8,281 bases of DNA from the NCBI GenBank assembly GCA_947600345.1, contig CANQGC010000119.1, forward strand, positions 1-8,281, given 5' to 3'. Every line of letters begins with the position of its first letter. Positions within the stretch are counted from its first letter, which is position 1. The position numbers were made by a program, and so were the translations under genes. Positions 1-5,308 of the stretch are shown here, piece by piece. The notes below the pieces were generated by a model. The model saw only the letters and a list, made by a program, of their open reading frames with translations. It was not told the DNA's origin and ran no database searches. Source of the DNA: an uncultured Clostridia bacterium. Lineage in GTDB: Bacteria > Bacillota > Clostridia > Christensenellales > Aristaeellaceae.

Positions 1-11
1 ACTTTTAAATC

Positions 12-434
12 GGGGAAGCTGCGCTTCCCCTCATAAAAGGCGCGCCGCCGCGGCCCGCGGTATGGTGGCGATGGAGCCTCGGTTCGCATTGCCGGGCAAT
101 AGATAAATACCGCGGGCCGCCTGGAAGTGCGGCCTTTTGCCTTACACCGCAACCGCCTACTGTGCGCAGCCCCTGGGGCTACGCTGGGCTCCGCCCAGAC
201 CTGCTTAAGGCAACACCGCACAAAACGGCGGCACATCAGGCGATGCCTTTTCCGCCATCTGCTGCTTGCAAATTCCTCGACTTACCTCCAGTAAGCCTTC
301 GGAATTTGCAATTGCATCTGACGAAAAATTCATTCGCCTGCTGACCACCTTATTTGTGCGGTGTTGCCTTAAGGGGCTTTGCCCCTTAAGAATTCCCACC
401 AAGGAACCTGAGGTTCCTTGGATTCTCCCTTCTG
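12..434. repeat. Composite hairpin repeat, copy 1, interrupted by an inserted element
   Basis: This is a string of perfect inverted repeats in the same order and orientation as at 2559-2799. In order: an 8-bp hairpin GGGGAAGC at 12-30 (loop TGC), a 14-bp GC-rich stem pairing 50-63 with 107-120, a small hairpin at 168-180 (loop CTG), CTGGGC/GCCCAG at 184-198 (loop TCC), a 10-bp hairpin at 368-390 (arm CTTAAGGGGC, loop TTT), a 10-bp hairpin at 399-421 (arm CCAAGGAACC, loop TGA), and then TCTCCCTTCTG. The inserted element at 205-372 splits it. No coding potential is evident. It lies downstream of the DprA-like gene, so it could enter that transcript. No hairpin is followed by a run of T, so they are not ordinary terminators. 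The left edge may extend beyond the window. Confidence 0.75.
205..372. mobile_element. MITE-like element, copy A, flanked by TTAA
   Basis: The ends form a perfect 20-base inverted repeat: TTAAGGCAACACCGCACAAA at 205-224 and its reverse complement at 353-372. Taking TTAA as a target duplication gives a 160-base element with 16-base termini. Inside is a 9-bp stem (268-276 with 301-309) enclosing a second hairpin with arms CTTAC (281-285) and GTAAG (291-295). Removing the element and one TTAA restores the hairpin TTAAGGGGC-TTT-GCCCCTTAA, which is intact in the paralogous repeat at 2733-2755. There is no transposase gene, so it would have to move in trans. A 42-codon minus-strand frame (333-205) ends within the left terminal repeat and is probably not a gene. 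The family is not recognised. Confidence 0.8.
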
Positions 435-472
435 CTGCCGCGCTTAGGCCGAGTCCCCGTTCCCCAAACGAA

Positions 473-507
473 GACCTCTGGCCCTCGGATCTATGGGGCC
501 AGAGGTC
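473..507. repeat. 12-bp hairpin with loop TCGGATCTATG (member 1)
   Basis: GACCTCTGGCCC at 473-484 pairs perfectly with 496-507 around the 11-base loop TCGGATCTATG (485-495). The pairing can extend outward through ACGAA (468-472) and TTCGT (512-516) across a short bulge. The loop is identical to that of the hairpin at 545-581, although the stems are unrelated. No T tract follows on either strand. Confidence 0.75.
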
Positions 508-544
508 GTGCTTCGTACTATCGCTCCTACAGAAACGCAACGCA

Positions 545-581
545 GGACTTCCGGCGGTCGGATCTATGCCGCCGGAAGTCC
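545..581. repeat. 13-bp hairpin with loop TCGGATCTATG (member 2)
   Basis: GGACTTCCGGCGG at 545-557 pairs perfectly with 569-581 around the loop TCGGATCTATG (558-568). Like member 1, it is preceded by AACGNAG and followed by a TCGCTC motif (582-588 here, 519-525 after member 1). The repeated unit therefore appears to be short flank, variable stem, fixed loop, variable stem, short flank. Confidence 0.75.
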
Positions 582-608
582 GTCGCTCATGCGCGGCAGC
601 AGATGGCC

Positions 609-623
609 GCCGGCCCTGCCGGC
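609..623. repeat. Small 6-bp hairpin touching the DprA-like stop codon
   Basis: GCCGGC (609-614) pairs with GCCGGC (618-623) around the three-base loop CCT. Its last base is also the last base of the TAG stop of the minus-strand DprA-like gene (623-625). It could mark the transcript end, but no run of U follows on the minus strand. Confidence 0.4.
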
Positions 624-1582
624 TACAGCAGGTCGAACAGATTCATCTGCTCGGCCTCGCCGCCACGCCAGTGGCGGCTGAGCTCGTCCAAATCCAGCTT
701 GGGGATATTCGCCGCCGGGATCGCGCCCCGGGCGATGAGGCTCTGGTTCGCCGGAAAGCCCGTCCAGGCGTAGATCCAGTCGCAGTAGCGGCTGCGGATG
801 GCGTCCTGCTCGCCGCGCTTGCCGTCGGTGTTGAACACGAACGCCGCCTCCGAGAGCGAGAACAGCAGCTTATTGCGGGCGATGGCGTGGGTCACCGTGA
901 ACAGCGCCTCAGGGTGCTCCAGCGATACCAGCGCCGCCCGGCCCTCGGCCAGCAGCTCGGCCACGCCCTCCTCGCGCATGCGCTCCTGCATGCCGCCGCC
1001 GAGCACCTCCACCAGCGCGCCGCCGCACTGCTGCGCCACGCCCAGCGCCACCCGGGACACGCCCCGCTCGCCGCCGGTGAGCACCGCGTAGCCCAGGCGA
1101 ACCGCGCCCCGCACCAGGAACTCGATGGCCTCGCGCACCTCCGGGCTGGTCTTGACGCCGCTGATGCCCACGATGGCCAGCATCGGCCCGTGCAGCAGCG
1201 CCTCGTTGCCGCAGCGGTAGAACACCGGCGGCGCGGCCTCGCCCATGCGCTTGAGCGGGCGCTGGGGATAGCCGGTGTCGCAGCGGGTGACCAGCTCGAT
1301 GCCCTGCCGCTGGCAGCTCTCCAGCGCGTAGCTCAGCTGCACGCCCCGGTTGAGCAGCGTGTAGATTCGGTAGGCCTCCTCCTCGGAGATGTCCAAATGC
1401 AGCATCAGCCCGCTGATGTCCACGTTCATCAGCTTCCCCAGCCTGCGCAGCCCGCTCTCGCGCACCCGCGCCTCCAGCCGGGTCAGCTCCTGGGTGCTCA
1501 GCGGCCGGGCGTACTCCTCCCGATTGGGCGAGAGCGCCACGGAGAGCAGCATCGTCACAAAGGCATCGTCGGAAAAATTCAT
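623..1582 (-). CDS. DprA/Smf-like DNA-processing protein (divergent)
   Basis: Protein of 319 residues resembling the DprA/Smf Rossmann-fold family, which binds single-stranded DNA and loads RecA onto incoming DNA during transformation. Residues 104-130 (YPQRPLKRMG...PPVFYRCGN) match the segment just before the DprA fold. AIVGISG at 136-142 occupies the usual nucleotide-fold start. GGERGVSRVA (170-179) stands where DprA has SGLARGID-like residues, and VEVLGGGM (191-198) follows. ARNKLLFSLSEAAFVF (235-250) matches the conserved RN region. The GSR-type motif is replaced by GIS and the SGLARGID motif is altered, so activity may differ from classical DprA. There is no obvious C-terminal winged-helix domain; the protein ends EQMNLFDLL. 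The ATG start follows GGAGGGG at good spacing, and a promoter lies at 1627-1655. It could be a DprA paralogue rather than the competence protein, so I give no symbol. Confidence 0.8.
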   Translation of the reverse strand: MNFSDDAFVTMLLSVALSPNREEYARPLSTQELTRLEARVRESGLRRLGKLMNVDISGLMLHLDISEEEAYRIYTLLNRGVQLSYALESCQRQGIELVTRCDTGYPQRPLKRMGEAAPPVFYRCGNEALLHGPMLAIVGISGVKTSPEVREAIEFLVRGAVRLGYAVLTGGERGVSRVALGVAQQCGGALVEVLGGGMQERMREEGVAELLAEGRAALVSLEHPEALFTVTHAIARNKLLFSLSEAAFVFNTDGKRGEQDAIRSRYCDWIYAWTGFPANQSLIARGAIPAANIPKLDLDELSRHWRGGEAEQMNLFDLL

Positions 1583-1626
1583 CGGCTCCCCTCCGCTTCG
1601 CAGATTTCAAGCTTCCTCTGGTAAAC

Positions 1627-1655
1627 ATTATACCACAGAATCCTCCGCTTGCCTA
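1627..1655 (-). promoter_or_regulatory. Probable sigma-A promoter of the DprA-like gene
   Basis: On the minus strand, TAGGCA (1655-1650) and TATAAT (1632-1627) are 17 bases apart, and the -10 box has an extended TGG in front. The -10 box is about 45 bases upstream of the ATG at 1582. The -35 box matches four of the six consensus bases. Confidence 0.65.
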
Positions 1656-1668
1656 GTGGCTTTCTGAT

Positions 1669-1691
1669 GGGGGCGTGCGCTTTGCGCCCCC
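1669..1691 (-). terminator. Hairpin at the sigK stop, possible terminator
   Basis: GGGGGCG (1669-1675) pairs with CGCCCCC (1685-1691). The loop region can form an alternative GCGC-TTT-GCGC hairpin. It overlaps the TAG stop of sigK on the minus strand. The bases after it on that strand (ATCAGAAAG) are not a U tract, so termination here is uncertain. It would separate sigK from the promoter at 1655. Confidence 0.4.
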
Positions 1692-2374
1692 TACTCCATC
1701 CGTTCCCGCAGCTTCTCCAGTGCGCGCTTTTCGATGCGGGAGACGTAGCTGCGGGAGATACCCAGCAGCTTTGCGACCTCGTGCTGGGGGTGGGGCGCGC
1801 CGTCCTCCAGGCCGTAGCGCAGGCGGATCACCCGGGCCTCGCGCGCGTCGAGCACCTCGCCGATCAGCCGCCTCGCGCGGCCGCCGTCGATGCGCGCCTC
1901 CACCTCGTCGGGCACCATGTCCTTGTCGGTGCCCAGCAGGTCGGTGATCTGCACCTCGTTGCCCTCCCGGTCCCGGGTGACGGCGTCGGAGATGGCGGAG
2001 GTATTGCGGAGCTTCTTGCTGGCGCGCAGGTGCATGCGAATCTCGTTCTCGATGCAGCGGGAGGCGTAGGTGGTGAGCCTGCCCGCCTCCGGGCGGAAGG
2101 TATGTACGGCCTTGATCAGCCCGATGGAGCCGATGGAGACCAGGTCCTCGGCGTCGCTGGAGCGCGCGTACTTCTTGGCGATGTGTGCCACCAGGCGAAG
2201 GTTGTGCTCGATGAGCCGGTTCGCGGCGTCCGGGTCGCCCGCGGCCATGCGCTCCACGAGCGCCGATTCCTCCTCGCTCGAGAGCGGCTTGGGAAACGAG
2301 CCCCGGGCGGAGAGGTGGAGGATCAGCGCGGTGACGCGCTCGGCCAGGTACATTAGGACTTCCTCTAACAGCAT
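1691..2374 (-). CDS. sigK: RNA polymerase sporulation sigma factor SigK
   Basis: A 227-residue sigma-70 family protein closely resembling sigma-K, the late mother-cell sigma factor of endospore formation. Residues 26-36 (SFPKPLSSEEE) match the segment just after the pro-sequence in Bacillus SigK. IEHNLRLVAHIAKKY (55-69) and AEDLVSIGSIGLIKAV (75-90) form region 2 with core binding. TYASRCIENEIRMHLR (102-117) covers the -10 recognition helix. The region 4 helix-turn-helix is at 198-222 and includes LGISRSYVSRIEKRAL. The hydrophobic N-terminus (about 1-25) fits an inhibitory pro-sequence normally removed by SpoIVFB. The gene is continuous, with no skin-type interruption. Two starts are plausible, the first ATG (after GAGGGGG) and Met8 (after AGAGGA); I keep the longer. 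SigE is a less likely alternative, given the spacing and the SFPKPLSS segment. Confidence 0.93.
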   Translation of the reverse strand: MLLEEVLMYLAERVTALILHLSARGSFPKPLSSEEESALVERMAAGDPDAANRLIEHNLRLVAHIAKKYARSSDAEDLVSIGSIGLIKAVHTFRPEAGRLTTYASRCIENEIRMHLRASKKLRNTSAISDAVTRDREGNEVQITDLLGTDKDMVPDEVEARIDGGRARRLIGEVLDAREARVIRLRYGLEDGAPHPQHEVAKLLGISRSYVSRIEKRALEKLRERME

Positions 2375-2445
2375 GGGTCTTCCCCCTCACGGATGGATTG
2401 CCCTACAGACTATTCGCGGGAGCGCTTTGCGGTGCACGTCCACCT

Positions 2446-2490
2446 GGGGGGAGGAAGGAAGAAGGGATGGATGGAGGGATGGAGAAGGGA
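2446..2490 (+). other. Purine-rich low-complexity tract
   Basis: About 45 bases of nearly unbroken G and A, with a few T and no C, made of imperfect GGA and GGAT repeats. It directly precedes the hairpin at 2485-2517. It lies about 70 bases upstream of sigK on the opposite strand, and on that strand it would be a C/T-rich leader. I see no sigma-A-like promoter for sigK between 2375 and 2484. Confidence 0.5.
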
Positions 2491-2517
2491 GCCGCCTCGG
2501 TTGGAGGCGGCTCCCTT
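2485..2517 (-). terminator. 14-bp hairpin, probable terminator after the 391-residue surface protein gene
   Basis: AAGGGAGCCGCCTC (2485-2498) pairs perfectly with 2504-2517 around the loop GGTTG. On the minus strand the stem ends CCCTT and continues CTCC, giving a short pyrimidine tail. It is the strongest terminator candidate between the surface-protein gene ending at 2822 and sigK starting at 2374. The tail is weak, so efficiency is uncertain. It could act on both strands. Confidence 0.55.
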
Positions 2518-2558
2518 TGGAGAGTGTGTATGGATGAGGCGGGGCGTTGCGTTTGCTG

Positions 2559-2799
2559 TTTTGAATCGGGAAGCGCAGCTTCCCGATTCAAAAGGCGCTT
2601 CGCGCGGCCCGCGGTATGGGGGCGATGGGGCGTTGGTGCGCATGGGCGGGGCGATGGATGAGCGCCGCGGGCCGCTGGGGTGCGGGGAGACGCTGGGCTC
2701 CGCCCAGACCCGGCGGGCGCTGCCCGGACCCGCTTAAGGGACGCTGTCCCTTAAGAATTCCTGCTTAAGAACCTGAGGTTCTTAAGAATCTCCCTTCTG
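2559..2799. repeat. Composite hairpin repeat, copy 2 (uninterrupted)
   Basis: This has the same module order and orientation as 12-434. A perfect 16-bp hairpin spans 2559-2593 (arm begins TTTTGAATCGGGAAGC, loop GCA). An 11-bp stem pairs 2604-2614 with 2665-2675. CTGGGC/GCCCAG lies at 2693-2707 (loop TCC) and CGGGC/GCCCG at 2714-2726 (loop GCT). Two 10-bp hairpins follow, at 2733-2755 (arm CTTAAGGGAC, loop GCT) and 2764-2786 (arm CTTAAGAACC, loop TGA), then TCTCCCTTCTG. The stems differ from copy 1 at several bases while staying perfectly paired. It ends 22 bases from the stop codon of the minus-strand gene at 2822, so it probably lies in that transcript's 3' region. No open frame in it looks real. 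Confidence 0.75.
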
Positions 2800-2821
2800 G
2801 GGTTACGCTGGGTTGGATTGG

Positions 2822-3979
2822 TTACTGGGCCAGAAGGAGAAGCACCTGGTCTGCGCTGGTGACGCCGGTGGGCTCGAAGCCGTTGGCGGTCTGCCAGGCC
2901 TTGAGCGCCTCCTCGGTGATCGCGCCAAACGCGCCGTCTACCGTGTCGATCGCGTAGCCCTGCGCCAGCAACTTGGTCTGCAACCAGCGCACCGCGTCGC
3001 CGCTGGACTTGCGCTTCAGGTTCGCGTAGCTTCCCAGGTTCGCCCAGTCCGCCGCGCTCATCTCCACGCCGCGCGCCACGAGCTTCGCCGGGCAGTTATC
3101 GAACATGCCATCGGTCTCGCTGTCCGTGGGGAAGCCCGCGCCGACGTTCAGATTCTCGAGCGCCGCGCAGTCGGCGAACATGCGCCGCAGGTTCTTTCCT
3201 TCCTCGAAGCGGAAGCCGCTGAGCGTCACCGACTTGAGCGCCGCGCAGCCCTCGAACATGCTCGCCAGGCTCTCGGCGTTCCGATCCTCGAAGCCGGACA
3301 GGTCCAGCGATTCCAGGCTCGCGTCGAGCAGGAACATGCCCTCCATGCTCGTCGCGTTGCCGGTGTAGAGGCCGGACGCGTCCAGCTCCTTCAGCGACGC
3401 GCAGGAGTTGAACATGTAGGACAGGTCCGTGGCGTGGGGCGTCATCAGCGTCGAGGTGTCCAGCGCGGCGAGGCTCCAGTCGCCCTCGAACATGTGGGAG
3501 AGGTTCGCCGCCAGCTCCGTGTGGAAGCTATTGTTGAAGTCGATGCTGGTCAGCGCGGAGTATCCGGCGAACAGGCTGGTAGAATCCTCGTTGGCCCAGA
3601 CGCCGCCCTGGCCCGCGATCACCAGCAATCCGCCCTGCACCCAGGCCTGCACGCTGCCGTTCTGTTCGGCGGACACGTCCCAGGAACCGGCGGGCACGTT
3701 CTCCAGGCTGGACTCGAAGCGAATCTCGGTGATGGTGTCGCGGGGAATATCGCCGCCGAGCACCGTGGCGCTCGCGGTGAAGAGCCCGCCCACCGCCATC
3801 GCGGTCGCCCGCTGGGGGTCGGACATCAGTATGCTGGGGTTTGCCGGCGGCGGGGGCTCCGGGGTGGGCGTGACGTCCGCGAGGGCGATATCCGGCGGCG
3901 TGGTGGGCATCTCATCCGCCAGGGCGGCGGCGCTCAGCGCCAGCAGCAGGGCGGTCAGCAAGGCAATGATTTTACGCAT
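2822..3979 (-). CDS. Secreted BspA-type (DUF285) repeat protein with C-terminal peptidoglycan-binding domain
   Basis: Likely exported cell-surface protein of 385 residues from the preferred ATG. The upstream frame reaches a TTG at 3997 (391 residues). I prefer the ATG at 3979 because AAAAGG lies at good spacing and the product then begins MRKIIALLTALLL, a classic signal peptide ending near ALA-DE. Numbering from the longer form: a Pro-rich linker (about 42-53, TPTPEPPPPANP), then a cap domain (about 55-160) with WDVSAEQNGSV and the LFAGYSALTSIDF motif. About six BspA-type repeats follow (160-305), marked by MF followed by an acidic/Cys position and SL..LD. Residues 327-390 form a PG_binding_1 domain (SSGDAVRWLQTKLLAQGY, VDGAFG, TEEALKAWQ). 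That domain would hold it non-covalently on the wall; there is no LPXTG. The repeats are more degenerate than those of the 614-residue neighbour. It has its own promoter at 4015-4043. The ligand is unknown. Confidence 0.88.
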   Translation of the reverse strand: MRKIIALLTALLLALSAAALADEMPTTPPDIALADVTPTPEPPPPANPSILMSDPQRATAMAVGGLFTASATVLGGDIPRDTITEIRFESSLENVPAGSWDVSAEQNGSVQAWVQGGLLVIAGQGGVWANEDSTSLFAGYSALTSIDFNNSFHTELAANLSHMFEGDWSLAALDTSTLMTPHATDLSYMFNSCASLKELDASGLYTGNATSMEGMFLLDASLESLDLSGFEDRNAESLASMFEGCAALKSVTLSGFRFEEGKNLRRMFADCAALENLNVGAGFPTDSETDGMFDNCPAKLVARGVEMSAADWANLGSYANLKRKSSGDAVRWLQTKLLAQGYAIDTVDGAFGAITEEALKAWQTANGFEPTGVTSADQVLLLLAQ

Positions 3980-4014
3980 ACGATTCATCCTTTTCAATGG
4001 AAATTCACCCCATT

Positions 4015-4043
4015 ATTTTACTCCTCGTTCGAATCGCTGTCAA
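4015..4043 (-). promoter_or_regulatory. Near-consensus sigma-A promoter for the 391-residue surface protein
   Basis: On the minus strand a perfect -35 box TTGACA (4043-4038) is followed by a 17-base spacer and TAAAAT (4020-4015). The -10 box is about 35 bases upstream of the preferred ATG at 3979. The -35 box lies 21 bases inside the boundary of the inserted element at 4065, so the element sits right behind the promoter. Confidence 0.85.
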
Positions 4044-4064
4044 GCGCGGGTTGCTTGCTTACCA

Positions 4065-4388
4065 TTAGGCAGCACCACGCAAAGGAGGTGGTCGTCCGGC
4101 GAATGAGTTTTTCGTCAGATGCAAGCGCAAATCTTGAAGGCTTACTGGAGGTAAGTCGAAAGATTTGTACGCAGCAGATGAAGGTTGCGAACCCTAAGGG
4201 TTCGCAAGTCGCCCTATCGGGCGACCGGCTCGGAAGGTTGCGAACCCAAAGGGTTCGCAAGTCGCCCGTGGCGACTGCCTCGGTCAAATCAAAGATTTGA
4301 GCGAGGCGCCTCTGAATCAAAGATTCGAGCGAGTCGCCGTGGAAAAGGCATCGCCTGACGCGCCGCCGTTCTGTGCGGTGTTGCCTTA
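4065..4388. mobile_element. MITE-like element, copy B, inverted relative to copy A and carrying a hairpin cassette
   Basis: The ends are diverged versions of the copy A termini: TTAGGCAGCACCACGCAAA at 4065-4083, and CTGTGCGGTGTTGCC followed by TTAG at 4371-4389. Its plus strand aligns with the minus strand of copy A over almost the whole length, including an identical 24-base core (4136-4159). The internal stem 4127-4135 with 4160-4168 differs from that of copy A at three base pairs but still pairs. Between 4180 and 4341 it holds 160 bases absent from copy A. There is no transposase. It fills the gap between the DUF445 stop codon and the promoter at 4015-4043. The exact target duplication is unclear (TTA or TTAG). 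Confidence 0.72.
4181..4340. repeat. Tandem small-hairpin cassette inside copy B
   Basis: Two direct repeats, 4181-4233 and 4234-4283, each carry a 10-bp hairpin with arm TTGCGAACCC (4185-4207, loop TAA; 4238-4260, loop AAA). Each is followed by a GTCGCC hairpin (4208-4225 and 4261-4275). Two shorter related units come next: TCAAATC/GATTTGA with loop AAA at 4284-4300, and GAATC/GATTC with loop AAA at 4314-4326. Each of these is followed by a GAGCGAG-like segment, and a GAGGC/GCCTC palindrome lies at 4303-4312. The cassette is entirely absent from copy A, which has two bases (GC) at that point. Confidence 0.75.
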
Positions 4389-5300
4389 GAACAGCAGGTT
4401 GATGAAGCCCATGAGGAAGCCCAGCAGCGCGCCCAGGTAGACGATGGCGCGCAGCTCCCGGCGCATCACGCCGAACACCACGGTCTCCAGCTCACGGGCG
4501 TCGAAGCTTTCGATCTTGCGCTCGATGATCTCGTCCAGGTGCACGGCGCGAAGGATCGACTCGATGTGGTTCTCGAACAGCTCCCGGTACAGCCCGAGCA
4601 GCGCCTCGGTCAGCGCCGGTATGCGGTCCCGGTAGTTCGCGCTGAGCTCGCTTGCGGACTTTTCCAGCAGGCTGTCGCCCGCCTCCGCAAGCTTCTCCCG
4701 CACCAGCGCGGGCCCGGCCTCTGCGAGCTTCCGCTCGACGGAGCTCGCGATGCTCGCGCGCATGGGCTCGAAGGCGCCCTCGAACAGGAAGCCCATGGGC
4801 AGATGGCTCAGCTTGGCGCGGATCGCCGAGAGCACCTGCTCCGCCACGATCTCGCCCAGGTTCGCCTCCTGCAGCTTGCCGATCGCGAAGTCCGAAACCC
4901 TTTGCGCGAGCAGGTCCCGCATCTCGTCCACGCGCTCGGGAGCGAAGCGCGCCTCCAGCCGCTCCCGCAGCGACCGCTCGTCGGCGCACTGGGCCTCGAG
5001 CCAGCCGTTCAGCGCCGCGCGCAGCTTCTCCATCGCCGAATCGGAGAGCGCCTCGCGGCTGAGCGTCTCCGCGTCCAGCAGCTTTCCTGCGATGACCTCG
5101 CCCAGCGCTCGGGCGATCCTCCCCTTCTGCTGGGGAATCAGGCCGGGCGTGAAGGGCACGTGAAAGCGTCCGATGCGCACCTCCTCGTAGGGCCGGAACA
5201 GCATCTTCAGCGCCAGGTCGTTGGTGATGTAGCCGATGATCGCGCCGAGCAGGGGTGCGACGATGACGCGCAGCCAGCCGGCGCTCAGAATTGCGTTCAA
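4386..5300 (-). CDS. DUF445 family membrane protein (YheB-like)
   Basis: Membrane protein of 304 residues from the DUF445 family, whose biochemical role is not established. Bacillus YheB is a member. The family signature is clear: an N-terminal membrane helix (about 8-28) runs into GYITNDLALKMLFRPY (23-38) and VPFTPGLIPQQKGRIA (48-63). A long charged, mostly helical central region follows (64-280). The conserved C-terminus RRELRAIVYLGALLGFLMGFIN (280-301) is a second membrane helix, so the protein looks complete although shorter than many relatives. The start is TTG, eight bases past the TGA of the 614-residue surface protein, with only a weak ribosome-binding site. That points to coupled translation in one operon. 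The TAA stop is formed by the end of the inserted element at 4065-4388. Confidence 0.9.
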   Translation of the reverse strand: MNAILSAGWLRVIVAPLLGAIIGYITNDLALKMLFRPYEEVRIGRFHVPFTPGLIPQQKGRIARALGEVIAGKLLDAETLSREALSDSAMEKLRAALNGWLEAQCADERSLRERLEARFAPERVDEMRDLLAQRVSDFAIGKLQEANLGEIVAEQVLSAIRAKLSHLPMGFLFEGAFEPMRASIASSVERKLAEAGPALVREKLAEAGDSLLEKSASELSANYRDRIPALTEALLGLYRELFENHIESILRAVHLDEIIERKIESFDARELETVVFGVMRRELRAIVYLGALLGFLMGFINLLF

Positions 5301-5308
5301 GTTTCCGT

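Noticed and set aside
205..333. A 42-residue minus-strand frame in copy A (starts MNFSSDA, contains EGLLEVSR) with a matching plus-strand frame in copy B from 4103
   Set aside because: The two frames share much of their sequence, and copy B even has AAAGGAGG upstream. But similarity is expected from the DNA repeat, the differences sit where the stems co-vary, and the copy B frame runs into hairpin repeats. No recognisable domain. I treat it as a by-product of the element.
266..1624. Long plus-strand frame opposite the DprA-like gene
   Set aside because: An antisense shadow in GC-rich DNA: no domain, and an Arg/Ala/His/Gln-rich composition typical of reverse-frame translation.
1653..2390. Overlapping minus-strand and plus-strand frames over sigK
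   Set aside because: The 227-residue frame matches sigma-K throughout; the others are alternative readings of the same GC-rich DNA.
2733..2786. Hairpins at 2733-2755 and 2764-2786 as intrinsic terminators
   Set aside because: The stems are strong, but neither strand has a T run after them. They fit better as modules of the repeated element.
2813..4300. 495-residue plus-strand frame
   Set aside because: Antisense to the 391-residue surface protein, continuing through the promoter and the inserted element. No coding signature.
4181..4340. CRISPR array or attachment site array
   Set aside because: The repeats are perfect hairpins arranged back to back, without unique spacers of constant length, and there are no cas genes.
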